A DNA stretch of 64,000 nucleotides from CAVTBT01 sp963733065. GTDB taxonomy: Bacteria > Actinomycetota > Thermoleophilia > Gaiellales > Gaiellaceae. The stretch covers positions 310,001-374,000 of the forward strand of contig CAVTBT010000004.1 in assembly GCA_963733065.1 (NCBI GenBank), given 5' to 3'. Below the pieces are notes generated by a model, which was given only the letters and a program-made list of their open reading frames with translations, was not told where the DNA came from and searched no databases. Both the position numbers and the translations under genes were made by a program. How positions within the stretch are numbered: position 1 is the first letter of the stretch; each line of letters starts with the position of its first letter. Below are positions 55,499 to 63,922 of this stretch, piece after piece.

Positions 55499-57106
55499 CT
55501 ACTCGACGGCGCGCGCGAGCTCGGCGACGAACGGGGCGGGATCGAGCGGACGCCCGGTCGCCTGCTCGATCGTTCGCCGCCAGTCCAGGCTTGCGCCGGT
55601 CGCGTAGAGGCGCTCGCGGAGATGCCGGCCCACCTCGGGCGCCGTCACGTAGCGCTGCCAGACATCGTCGCCCCCACCGAGGACGTCATCGAGGAGGTGC
55701 GCCTGCAGCTGCGAGGCCATCATCTCGCCGAGCAGGTAGTTGTGGTAGTAGACCGGCGCCGCGGAGAGATGGATCTTCGCCGCCCAGTCCGGCGCGGCGC
55801 GCCCCTCCGGCTTCCGCATGAGCTGGAAGCGCTCGACGAGCTCCCACCACAGCCCGTCGAGATCCTGCGCCGGGTCGGCGTAGAGCGCGCGCTCGAAATG
55901 GCACATGACGAGCTCCCAGCGCGCGGCGACGAGCAGCGTGGCCGTGCGGGAGCGCTCGAGCGCGTCGGCCGCCGCCCGGGCGTCGGCCTCCGGGACCGAC
56001 GCGTACTCGACGAGCCACTCGGCGTTCCGCGAGAGCCGCCCGAGCAGCATCGCCGAGGCCTCCGTGGTCAGCGTGTGCGCCGAGCTGCGCAGGAAGTACG
56101 GCAGTGACGGGTCGACGCCCTGGTCGTAGACCGCGTGCCCGAACTCGTGGAGCATCGTGTTCATCCAGTACTCGGTCGGCCGTACGTTGGCGAGCACGCG
56201 GATGTCGTCGCGCCGATCCATCCAGATGCAGAACGCGTGCTGGCACTTGCCGTCTCGCTCGTAGAGATCGGATCGTCCGAGCAGGTCGCGGACGTCGAAG
56301 CCGACCGCGGCGAAGTAGCGGCGCGTCAGCTCCTCGATGTCCTGGCCCTCGAACCATGGGTCGAGCTCGACCTCGGCCGCGGGGGCCTCCTGGAAGAACG
56401 GGTCGCTGTAGTGCCAGGGCGCGAGCTCGCCGGCGTCGATCCCGAACCTCGCGGCGAGCCGTCGGTCGAGCGCGTGCTTGTAGCGCTCGAAGAGTGGCCT
56501 CGTGCCCTCGTCGACCCGGTCGAGCAATTCGAACAGCTCCCGCTCGTCGAGCTCGTCGCACTCCAGCATCATCGAGTAGTAGGTCGGGAAGCCGAGCGTC
56601 TGCGCAGCCTCGTTGCGCATGCCGACGAGCACCAGCAGGTCGCCGGAGACCTCCGTCGCGATCTGCTTGGACGCCTCCCACGCGCGGCGGCGCAGGCCGA
56701 GGTCGTCCGAGCGCTCGAGCACCTCGCGGATGTGGTTGTCGCTGACCCGCTCGCCGTCGAGCTCGGCGCGGTAGGTGTTGAAGCGCGCCTCGAGCGAGGT
56801 CTCGAGCTTGACGACGCGCTCGATGGTCTCCCGCGGGAGCTGGTTCGGGCGGTGGGCGTTCACGAGGAGCGTCACCTGGCGGGCGAGCAGCGGATCGCCG
56901 TCGGCGCCGGCATCGGCCGCGGCCAGCAGCTCCTTGTACACCTCCGTGCGCGAGAGCAGCGTCCGGATCTCGGTGTCGAGCCGGGCGGTCTCCGCCTCCC
57001 ACCGCTCGTCGCCGGTCGTCTGCAGCTGCCAGAACGCGTCGTACGCCGCCAGGTTGAGGGGCTCGAGCTCGGCTTCGAGCGCCGAGATCCGCTCGGCGGC
57101 CGTCAT
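55499..57106 (-). CDS. M2/M3-type zinc metallopeptidase
   Basis: A 535-aa soluble peptidase, predominantly helical. The zinc motif HEFGHAV lies in NTMLHEFGHAVYDQG and the third ligand Glu in LTTEASAMLLGRL, both around residues 320-345; the C-terminal APVYYHNYLLGEMMA helix is typical of peptidase family M2 (ACE-like) and related M3/M32 enzymes. There is no signal peptide, so it should act on oligopeptides in the cytosol. The ATGA overlap with the DegT gene fixes ATG 57106. It ends a long minus-strand operon. Confidence 0.85.
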   Translation of the reverse strand: MTAAERISALEAELEPLNLAAYDAFWQLQTTGDERWEAETARLDTEIRTLLSRTEVYKELLAAADAGADGDPLLARQVTLLVNAHRPNQLPRETIERVVKLETSLEARFNTYRAELDGERVSDNHIREVLERSDDLGLRRRAWEASKQIATEVSGDLLVLVGMRNEAAQTLGFPTYYSMMLECDELDERELFELLDRVDEGTRPLFERYKHALDRRLAARFGIDAGELAPWHYSDPFFQEAPAAEVELDPWFEGQDIEELTRRYFAAVGFDVRDLLGRSDLYERDGKCQHAFCIWMDRRDDIRVLANVRPTEYWMNTMLHEFGHAVYDQGVDPSLPYFLRSSAHTLTTEASAMLLGRLSRNAEWLVEYASVPEADARAAADALERSRTATLLVAARWELVMCHFERALYADPAQDLDGLWWELVERFQLMRKPEGRAAPDWAAKIHLSAAPVYYHNYLLGEMMASQLQAHLLDDVLGGGDDVWQRYVTAPEVGRHLRERLYATGASLDWRRTIEQATGRPLDPAPFVAELARAVE

Positions 57107-58224
57107 GCGAGGGCCTCGGCCAGCGCCTCGGCGACGTGCTCCTGGTCGGCCGCCTCGAGGCGCGTGTGGAACGGAATGGCGAGTGTTCGCCGGCTGGCGT
57201 CCTCCGAGACGGGGAACTGTCCCTCGCGGAAGCCGTAGCGCTCGCGCATGTACGGCTGCAGGTGGATCGAGGGCAGGTAGCGCGCGCTAGCGACACCGGT
57301 TCGCTCGAGCGACGAGATCACACGCTCGCGATCCGCGCCGGCCGGCAGCTTCACGACGTAGACGAACCACGACCGGACGTGGTCGGCGTCGTCCGGCAGC
57401 GGCGTCTCCAGCCCGTCCACGTCACGGAGCAGCTCGGTGTACCGGTCGGCCACGGCACGGCGAAGCGCCAGGATCTCGTCGAGCTTCTCCAGTTGGCCGA
57501 CGCCGATCGCGGCCCGAATGTCGTCGATGCGGTAGTTGAAGCCGAGGCGCGCGTGCTCGAGCCAGCCGCCGCCGTCCGCCCGCCCCTGGTTGCGAAGGCT
57601 CTTGAGCAGCCGCCACTCCTCCTCGGAGTGCGTCGTGACGACCCCGCCCTCGCCGGTCGTCATCTGCTTGTTCGGATAGAACGCGAACACAGCCGAGGGG
57701 CCGTGCGACCCGACGAGAGCGCCGCGGTACGACGCGCCGAGCGCCTCGCACGCGTCCTGGATTAGCGCCAGGCCATGCCGCCGGCAGAGGTCGCGGAGCG
57801 GATCGAGCTCGCACGGGTAGCCGTAGATGTCGACCGCGATCACGGCCTTCGTCCGCGGTGTGATCGCTGCCTCGACCGCGTCCGGGTCCAGGTTCAGCGT
57901 CCGCGGGTCGACGTCCGCGAAGACCGGCGTCGCCCCTTCGTAGATGGCGCAGTTCGCCGACGCCACGAAGGAGTACGGCGAGGTGATCGTCTCGTCGCCC
58001 GGGCAGAGCCCGGCGCTCCGGCAGAGCAGGTGCAGGCCGGCCGTGCCCGACGAGACGGCGGCGGCGTACGGCGCGCCGACGCGCTCCGCGAAGAGCTCCT
58101 CGAAGCGATCGATCCACGGCCCGAGCGACAGCTGCCCCGACCGCAGCACGTCGACCACGAGCTCCTCTTCGCGCTCGTCGACGTACGGGCTCGAGAGCGC
58201 GACCTGCCGCGTCGCCGAGGTCAC
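57103..58224 (-). CDS. DegT/DnrJ/EryC1/StrS-family aminotransferase
   Basis: A 373-aa PLP enzyme of the sugar aminotransferase family: SGQLSLGPWIDRFEELFAERVGAPYAAAVSSGTAGLHLL, DVDPRTLNLDPDAVEAAITPRTKAVIAVDIYGYPCELD, DACEALGASYRG and FAFYPNKQMTTGEGGVV with the PLP Lys. The ending (HLQPYMRERYGFREGQFPVSEDASRRTLAIPFH) is normal. These enzymes aminate nucleotide-linked keto-sugars for the cell surface, but no other sugar genes are near. The start is GTG 58224 with a GTGA overlap on the BCAT stop. Confidence 0.93.
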   Translation of the reverse strand: MTSATRQVALSSPYVDEREEELVVDVLRSGQLSLGPWIDRFEELFAERVGAPYAAAVSSGTAGLHLLCRSAGLCPGDETITSPYSFVASANCAIYEGATPVFADVDPRTLNLDPDAVEAAITPRTKAVIAVDIYGYPCELDPLRDLCRRHGLALIQDACEALGASYRGALVGSHGPSAVFAFYPNKQMTTGEGGVVTTHSEEEWRLLKSLRNQGRADGGGWLEHARLGFNYRIDDIRAAIGVGQLEKLDEILALRRAVADRYTELLRDVDGLETPLPDDADHVRSWFVYVVKLPAGADRERVISSLERTGVASARYLPSIHLQPYMRERYGFREGQFPVSEDASRRTLAIPFHTRLEAADQEHVAEALAEALA

Positions 58225-59144
58225 GCCTCGGCGCGGGCCGGCACGAAGTCGAGCCAGTGCTGGCGGTCCTCGATCTGGCCGCGCACCGTCGCGAGGTAGG
58301 CCTGCTGGAGCTCCATGGTGACGGGGCCGACGCCGAGCTCGTGGTCGTCGACCGAACGCAGCGGCGTCACCTCCGCGGCGGTGCCGACCATGAACACCTC
58401 GTCGGCGAGGTAGAGATCCGTGCGGATCACGTTCTTCTCCTCGACGACGTAGCCGAGCTCCTGCGCGATCTCGATGACGGTGGCGCGCGTGATACCGGGC
58501 AGGATCGAGGTCGACAGCGGCGGCGTCAGGATGCAGCCGTCCTTGACGACGAACACGTTCTCGCCGGAGCCGTCGGCCACGAAGCCCTCCGCCGTGAGCA
58601 GGATCGCCTCGTCGTAGCCCGCGCGCTGCGCCTCCGTCACGGCCAGCATCGAGTTCAGATAGATGCCGGTCGCCTTCGCGACGTGCGGGATCACGTTCGG
58701 GCCGACGCGCTGCCAGGAGGAGACCTTGGCGCGGATGCCCGTGCGGAGCCCCTCGTCGCCGAGGTACGCGCCCCACGGCCAGCTCATGAGCACGACGTCG
58801 ACCGGATTGCCCTGCGTCGAGACGCCGAGCTGCCCGTAGCCGTAGTACGCGATCGGCCGCAGGTAGCACTCCGGGAGTCCGTTGACGGCGATCAGCTCGT
58901 GCGACGCCTGACGCAGCTCCTCGACCGAGTACGGCAGGTCCATGTACAGCAGCCGAGCAGAGTCGTGCAGGCGCTGCAGATGGTCGACGAGGCGGAAGAC
59001 GGCGGGGCCCTTCGGCGTCTCGTAGCAGCGGATGCCCTCGAAAACGCCGCTGCCGTAGTGCAGGCCGTGGACGCCGACGTGAACCCGCGCGTCGGCCCAG
59101 TCCACGAGCTCGCCGTTCATCCAGATCTTCTCGGTCTCCTGCAT
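58221..59144 (-). CDS. ilvE: Branched-chain amino acid aminotransferase
   Basis: A 307-aa fold-IV PLP enzyme: KIWMNGELVDWADARVHVGVHGLHYGSGVFEGIRCYET, LLYMDLPYSVEEL, PNVIPHVAKATGIYLNSMLA with the PLP Lys in AKATG, and SENVFVVKDG-like GSGENVFVVKDG, then ILPGITRATVIEIAQELGY. It transaminates Leu, Ile and Val. The ATG 59144 follows GGGAGGA, which decides the start; the longer frame upstream overlaps the YbaK gene. Confidence 0.94.
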   Translation of the reverse strand: MQETEKIWMNGELVDWADARVHVGVHGLHYGSGVFEGIRCYETPKGPAVFRLVDHLQRLHDSARLLYMDLPYSVEELRQASHELIAVNGLPECYLRPIAYYGYGQLGVSTQGNPVDVVLMSWPWGAYLGDEGLRTGIRAKVSSWQRVGPNVIPHVAKATGIYLNSMLAVTEAQRAGYDEAILLTAEGFVADGSGENVFVVKDGCILTPPLSTSILPGITRATVIEIAQELGYVVEEKNVIRTDLYLADEVFMVGTAAEVTPLRSVDDHELGVGPVTMELQQAYLATVRGQIEDRQHWLDFVPARAEA

Positions 59145-59146
59145 GC

Positions 59147-59668
59147 TCAGCTTCCTCCCGGGATCGCCGACGGGGAATCGTATGCGGGCTCCTGGACGAC
59201 GTCCAACGCCTCTGCGCGGGCCAATCGGACGAGCTCGCTCGGCGCCAGCGACGCGATGTGGCGGCCCGAGCCGGCGCCGACCCACACCACCGGCTGCGCC
59301 AGCAGCGTCCGCTCGGCGACCACGCGCTCGATGTCCGGGAGCGGGAAGGGCGCGACGCCGCCGGGCGGGAAGCCGGTGGTCGTCTCGACCTCCTTCGCCG
59401 TCGCCGTCCGCGCGCTCTCGGCGCCGGCCGCGCGCGCGATCTTGTCCGCGTCCGCCCGTCGGTCACCGGGGACGAGTGCGACGACCGGCCGGCCGTCGGC
59501 GATGAAGACGAGCGTCTTGACGATCTGCGCCTGCTCGCACCCTGCTGCCCGGGCGGCATCGGCGGCGGTCTTCGTCTCCTCCGCGAACTCCTCCAGACGG
59601 GCCTCTGCGCCCGAGCGGCGCAGGAACTCGGCGACTCGCTCGACGCTCGAGGAAGGCCACGTCGTCAC
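59147..59668 (-). CDS. YbaK/EbsC-type aminoacyl-tRNA deacylase
   Basis: A 173-aa protein of the YbaK/ProX family: the family core QIVKTLVFIADGRPVVALVPGDRRADADKIARAAG with the catalytic-pocket Lys, then TTGFPPGGVAPFPL and AGSGRHIASLAPSELVRLA. Such enzymes remove wrongly attached amino acids (e.g. Cys or Ala from tRNA-Pro). The start is GTG 59668. It ends 2 nt before the BCAT start. No direct metabolic link to the neighbours. Confidence 0.9.
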   Translation of the reverse strand: MTTWPSSSVERVAEFLRRSGAEARLEEFAEETKTAADAARAAGCEQAQIVKTLVFIADGRPVVALVPGDRRADADKIARAAGAESARTATAKEVETTTGFPPGGVAPFPLPDIERVVAERTLLAQPVVWVGAGSGRHIASLAPSELVRLARAEALDVVQEPAYDSPSAIPGGS

Positions 59669-59723
59669 TGCTCGAAGCGTACCCGCGGAGCCGCGGTCGG
59701 CAGCACGGCCGACGGTGGATCCC

Positions 59724-61292
59724 TCATCCGAGGGACAGGAAGCGCGCGTCGTCGAACCCCTCGCCGCGGACGCGCTCGACGAGCTCGGGCGGTGCCGTGC
59801 CGTCGATCGAGAGCGCCATCAGCGCCTGACCGCCCTCCTTCGTACGGGAGACGGCCATGTTCGCGATGTTGACACCGGCCTCGCCGAACATCGTGCCGAC
59901 GCGTCCGATCACGCCCGGGACGTCCGCATAGCGGAACATCACCATGCGCGGCGCGAGCTCGATGTCGATCGCAAACCCGAGTGCCCCGGCGAGGAACAGA
60001 CGCGGCTCGGGGCCGAGCGTCGTGCCCGAGACCTCGATCGGGCCCTCGCTCGACTCGAACCGGACACGGACGAGGTTCGTGTAGTCCCGGGACGTGCGGT
60101 CGCGCTCCTCGACCACCTCGATCCCGCGCTCGGCGGCGACGACAGGTGCGTTGACGTAGTTCACGGCCTGCTCCACGCGGCCGGAGAAGGCGCCGTTGAG
60201 CGCCGCCACAGTCAACAGCCTGGTGTCGTACTCGGCGAGCGGCCCCTGCGCGGCGACGGCGATCCGTGCGGGCGATCCCTCGGTCAGCTCCGCGGCGAGC
60301 CGTCCGAGCGCCGCGGCCAGCGGAACGAACGGCCCGAGCACCTCGAGGTCCGCGGCGTCGATCGTCGGGATGTTGACCGCGTTCGTGACGAGCTCGCCGG
60401 ACAGTGCCGCCGCGACCTGCTCGGCGACGATCAGCCCGGCGCGATCCTGGGCCTCCTCGGTCGAGGCCGCGAGGTGCGGCGTCACGACGATGCCGTCGAG
60501 CTCCAGCAGCGGCCCGTCGTACGGCTCGCTCGAGAAGACGTCGAGCGCGGCCCCCGCGACGTGGCCCGACCGCACCGCCTCGGCGAGTGCATCCTCGTCG
60601 ACGAGCTCTCCGCGCGCGGCGTTCACGAGGCGGACGCCCGCCCGCATGCGCGAGAACGCGGCACGGTCGAGGAAGCCCCGGGTCTCGTCCGTCAACGGCA
60701 GGTGCAGGGTCAGGAAGTCCGCGGCCGCCATGACCTCCGCCGCCGTGTCGGCATGGTCGGCGCCGAGCTCGCGTACCCGGTCGGCCGCCACGAAGGGGTC
60801 GTACGCCAGGACGCGCATGCCGAGGCCGAGGGCGCGCCGGGCCACCTGCTGGCCGATGCGCCCGAAGCCGAGCACCCCGAGCGTCTTGCCGGCGAGCTCG
60901 ACCCCGCCCCACGCCGACCGCTCCCAGCGGCCCTGCTTGAGGGCGGCGTGCGCCTGCGGGATGTTCCGCGCCAGCGCGACGAGCAGCCCGATCGTGTGCT
61001 CGGCCGCCGAGACGACGGTCGACTCCGGCGCGTTCGCGACGACGATCCCACGGCGCGTCGCCGCCGCGACGTCGACGTTGTCGACCCCCACGCCGGCCCG
61101 GCCGATGACGCGCAGCCGTTCCGCGCGCTCGAGCACCTCCGCGGTCAGCTTCGTCCCCGAGCGGACGACGATGCCGTCGTACCGGCCGATGATCGCGGCG
61201 AGATCCGAGTCAGCGTCGAGGTCGACCTCGAAGCGCTCGCGCAGAAGCTCGACGCCCGCGTCGGCGATCGGCTCCCGGATCAGGACCTTCAA
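59724..61292 (-). CDS. serA: D-3-phosphoglycerate dehydrogenase
   Basis: A 522-aa long-form enzyme for the first step of serine synthesis. The NAD motif is LGFGRIGQQVARRA; the catalytic Arg is in NAARGELVDEDAL, the Glu in the following AALDVFSSEPY region and the His in TPHLAAST. An allosteric substrate-binding domain and a C-terminal ACT domain (VPGVIGRVGTMFGEAGVNIANMAVSR) follow, so feedback by serine is likely. The start is TTG 61292 in a TTGA overlap with the aminotransferase stop, giving MKVLIREPI. Confidence 0.95.
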   Translation of the reverse strand: MKVLIREPIADAGVELLRERFEVDLDADSDLAAIIGRYDGIVVRSGTKLTAEVLERAERLRVIGRAGVGVDNVDVAAATRRGIVVANAPESTVVSAAEHTIGLLVALARNIPQAHAALKQGRWERSAWGGVELAGKTLGVLGFGRIGQQVARRALGLGMRVLAYDPFVAADRVRELGADHADTAAEVMAAADFLTLHLPLTDETRGFLDRAAFSRMRAGVRLVNAARGELVDEDALAEAVRSGHVAGAALDVFSSEPYDGPLLELDGIVVTPHLAASTEEAQDRAGLIVAEQVAAALSGELVTNAVNIPTIDAADLEVLGPFVPLAAALGRLAAELTEGSPARIAVAAQGPLAEYDTRLLTVAALNGAFSGRVEQAVNYVNAPVVAAERGIEVVEERDRTSRDYTNLVRVRFESSEGPIEVSGTTLGPEPRLFLAGALGFAIDIELAPRMVMFRYADVPGVIGRVGTMFGEAGVNIANMAVSRTKEGGQALMALSIDGTAPPELVERVRGEGFDDARFLSLG

Positions 61293-62443
61293 ACGCGCGC
61301 TGCCGACTCGTAGGCCTCGAGCGCCGCCGACACCGCCGCCCCACGCTCGACGTCGGCTCCCGCCTCGACGAGCTCGACCTCGACGGCGCCCAGCACCGCG
61401 GCGATGTCGTAGAGGTCGACCCAGCCTATGTGGCCGATGCGGAACAGCCGGTCGGCGATGTCGCCGTGACCGCCGGCGATCGTCATGCCGTGCCGGTCGC
61501 GGAGCGCGAGACGAAGCGCGATGGCATCCACGCCCTCCGGCGTCAGCACGGCGGTCAGGATTGCCGAGCGGTCGTCGTCGGGCGAATAGAGCTCGAGGCC
61601 CATCGCCTTGACGCCGGCGCGGCATGCGCGGCCGAGCGCGGTGTGACGGGCGAAACCGGTCTCGAGCCCCTCGTCGAGCAGCCGGCCGAGCGCGACGTCG
61701 AGCGCGACGACGGTCGAGACGGCGGGGGTGAACGGCGTCGTGTCCTTCTCCGCCTCCGCCCGGTACCGCCGCCAGTCCCAGTAGAACCGCGGCAGGCTCG
61801 CGGACTGGACACGCTGCCAGGCCCGCTCCGAGGCGGTCACGAACGAGAGGCCCGGCGGTGTCATGAGTGCCTTCTGCGACCCGGTGACGACGACGTCGAC
61901 GCCCCAGGCGTCGGTCTCGAGCGGCACGGCGCCGAGGCTGGAGATCGCGTCGACAACGCTGAGCGCGCCCGCGGCGCGGCAGACGGCGACGAGCGGCTCG
62001 AGGTCGACGACGACGCCGGTCGAGGTCTCGGAGTGGACGAGGAACACGACCTCCGCGCCGGTCTCGGCCAGGCGCCGCTCGAGGTCTGCCGGCTGAGGTG
62101 TGTCCCCCCAGGCATACGCGAGCGGCTCGACCTCGCAGCCGAACGCGGTCGCGAGCTTGGCCCAGCGCTCGCCGAAGTTCCCCCACGAGGGCGCGAGCAC
62201 CCGCTCTCCGGGCGACAGCAGGTTCGCCACTGCCGACTCGAACGCGCCGGTGCCCGAGGCGGTGAGCAATAGCACCTCCTGCTCCGTCCGGAACACCTCG
62301 CGCAGGCGCGCCTGAACACGCGCGAAGACGACCTTGAAGTCAGGCCCCCGGTGGTGGAGCACCGGCTCGGCGAGCGCGGCGAGCACCTCCGGCGGGACCG
62401 CGGTCGGCCCGGGTGCGAGGAGGCGGCGCTTCGTCGGAGGCAT
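61289..62443 (-). CDS. Class V aminotransferase (alanine-glyoxylate/serine-pyruvate type)
   Basis: A 384-aa fold-I PLP enzyme: LLAPGPTAVPPEVLAAL, VLLLTASGTGAFESAVANLL, VVFLVHSETSTGVVVD, SVVDAISSLGAVPL and the PLP Lys in VVTGSQKALMTPPG. It is coupled to serA by a 4-nt overlap. It may be the phosphoserine aminotransferase of the pathway or a serine-glyoxylate/pyruvate enzyme; sequence alone does not decide. ATG 62443. Confidence 0.9.
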   Translation of the reverse strand: MPPTKRRLLAPGPTAVPPEVLAALAEPVLHHRGPDFKVVFARVQARLREVFRTEQEVLLLTASGTGAFESAVANLLSPGERVLAPSWGNFGERWAKLATAFGCEVEPLAYAWGDTPQPADLERRLAETGAEVVFLVHSETSTGVVVDLEPLVAVCRAAGALSVVDAISSLGAVPLETDAWGVDVVVTGSQKALMTPPGLSFVTASERAWQRVQSASLPRFYWDWRRYRAEAEKDTTPFTPAVSTVVALDVALGRLLDEGLETGFARHTALGRACRAGVKAMGLELYSPDDDRSAILTAVLTPEGVDAIALRLALRDRHGMTIAGGHGDIADRLFRIGHIGWVDLYDIAAVLGAVEVELVEAGADVERGAAVSAALEAYESAARV

Positions 62444-62473
62444 CGACGGCGAGCCTACCCATACTCTGCGCGC

Positions 62474-63103
62474 GTGGAAGCGCTCGTCGCCTTCGCCGCG
62501 ACGCTCGTCGCCGTGCGGCTGGCCGCCGAGCTGGCGCGGCGTTGGCGCGCACGGCGGACGCCCGAGCTCGCCGCCTGGGCAGCGTCGCTGGCTGCCTACG
62601 CGGCCGCGGCCGGCGCGATGGCCTGGGGCGCCGCCGCGGGGTGGGACGAGGCGTCGTTCCGCGTCTACTACCTCGGCGGCGGCCTGCTCACGGCAGCGCT
62701 GCTCGGCGCCGGCTCGCTGCTGCTCGCCGGTGTGCGCGTCGCAGCGCCGGTGGCGCTCCTCTACGCAGGCCTCGCGATCGGCGTTGCGATCGGGGTACCG
62801 GTCGACGGGGACTTCGCGAGCAGCGGCATCCCGGAGGCGCAGCAGCATCTCGACTTCTTCCCGGCCCGGCTGCTGGCGATCCTCGGGAACGTCGCCGGCA
62901 CGGCCGCGGTCGTGGTGGTCGCGCTCCGCAGCATCCGCCGCCGGCCGCTCGGGAACGCCCTCATCCTCGCCGGCGTGGCCACGGCGGCGGTCGGGAGCGC
63001 GCTCGCCGGCCTCGGCGAGGCCGAGACGGCCGCCTTCGTCGCCGCGGCGGCAGTCCTGCTGTACGCCGGTTTCGTGGCCGGACCCCGTACGCAACGTTCG
63101 TAG
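62474..63103 (+). CDS. Integral membrane protein, unknown function
   Basis: A 209-aa protein with about seven transmembrane helices (for example ALVAFAATLVAVRLAAELARRW, LGGGLLTAALLGAGSLLLAGV, ALLYAGLAIGVAIGVPV) and a short loop VDGDFASSGIPEAQQHLDFFP. It is Ala-rich with little else to identify it. The start is GTG 62474, divergent from the aminotransferase gene (30-bp gap). Confidence 0.75.
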   Translation: MEALVAFAATLVAVRLAAELARRWRARRTPELAAWAASLAAYAAAAGAMAWGAAAGWDEASFRVYYLGGGLLTAALLGAGSLLLAGVRVAAPVALLYAGLAIGVAIGVPVDGDFASSGIPEAQQHLDFFPARLLAILGNVAGTAAVVVVALRSIRRRPLGNALILAGVATAAVGSALAGLGEAETAAFVAAAAVLLYAGFVAGPRTQRS

Positions 63104-63210
63104 CCTCCTGCTACCCTCCCGCGGTTCTCAAGACAACACGCCGCCCGGCGGGCCACTGCGGCTCCTCTCCCCACCGGCCGGCATGACGTGTCCCCTATCG
63201 AGGAGGTCGT

Positions 63211-63762
63211 GTGACGAACGCGTCACTGCGCCTGCTCGTCCTCGCCGGCGTCCTGGTGCTGATCGTCGCGGCGTTGACGGGCGCCAACCGAGCACATGCA
63301 GCCGAGCAGCGAGTCGGTCTGCTCGACCAGATCGAGGATCTGCGGAACGAGACGTGGGACTGGCAGCGCCTGATGCGCGTGTCCCGCACGCCGACCGACT
63401 ACGCCGAGCGGAAGGCGACCGACGTCCACCGCGAGCGCCTGCGGGATCTCTGGCGCCTGCGTGCTGACCGCGCCGAGGCGACGGCGCAGGATCCGCCGCA
63501 CGAGCGTGCGTGGCGATGCATCCACCGTCACGAGGCGAGCCGCGCCGGGGGCTGGGCCGCGAGCACCGGCAACGGGTACTACGGCGGCCTGCAGATGAGC
63601 GTGGCGTTCCAGCGCTCCCTCGCGCCCGAGCTCCTGCGCGAGAAGGGCACCGCCGACAACTGGACTGCGATCGAGCAGATGTGGGTCGCCGAGCGCGCGA
63701 TCCGGCGCGGCTACGGCTTCACCCCGTGGCCGAACACGGCCAGAGCGTGCGACCTCACCTGA
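63211..63762 (+). CDS. Secreted Rpf-like transglycosylase domain protein
   Basis: A 183-aa exported protein: signal peptide (LRLLVLAGVLVLIVAALTGANRAHA), a helical linker (DYAERKATDVHRERLRDLWRLRADRAEAT), then a lysozyme-like domain of the resuscitation-promoting-factor type: AWRCIHRHEASRAGGWAASTGNGYYGGLQMSVAFQRSLAP with the catalytic Glu in HRHEA, and AERAIRRGYGFTPWPNTARACDL with the second Cys. It cleaves peptidoglycan, perhaps at exit from dormancy. GTG 63211 has GAGGAGGT upstream. The 107-bp 5' region shows no recognised riboswitch. Confidence 0.85.
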   Translation: MTNASLRLLVLAGVLVLIVAALTGANRAHAAEQRVGLLDQIEDLRNETWDWQRLMRVSRTPTDYAERKATDVHRERLRDLWRLRADRAEATAQDPPHERAWRCIHRHEASRAGGWAASTGNGYYGGLQMSVAFQRSLAPELLREKGTADNWTAIEQMWVAERAIRRGYGFTPWPNTARACDLT

Positions 63763-63922
63763 CGGCTTCCTCGTCGTCGCGGAGCTCCGCGGGCGCGCGG
63801 TCGGACGTGCGCCGGCGCTCGCGGAGCCAGACGGCGAGGAAGAACGCCGCGATGGCGACGGCGATCAGCGTCTCGCCGACCGCCCCATAGACGCCGCCGT
63901 GGCCGACCAGTGTCGGGCTCAC
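63755..63922 (-). CDS. Small membrane protein
   Basis: A 55-aa protein with one transmembrane helix (ETLIAVAIAAFFLAVWLRERRR) and a charged tail. It starts at GTG 63922, overlapping the stop of the upstream gene by 4 nt, which decides the start. No family recognised. Convergent with the Rpf-like gene (8-nt overlap of the 3' ends). Confidence 0.65.
   Translation of the reverse strand: MSPTLVGHGGVYGAVGETLIAVAIAAFFLAVWLRERRRTSDRAPAELRDDEEAVR

Noticed and set aside
57103..58224. Cell-surface deoxysugar cluster around the DegT-type aminotransferase
   Set aside because: No nucleotidylyltransferase, dehydratase or glycosyltransferase lies beside it; neighbours are amino acid and peptide metabolism genes.
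63104..63210. c-di-AMP (ydaO) riboswitch upstream of the Rpf-like gene
   Set aside because: Actinobacterial Rpf genes often have one, but the 107-bp region lacks the conserved ydaO core as far as I can read it; only an Infernal search could rule it out.
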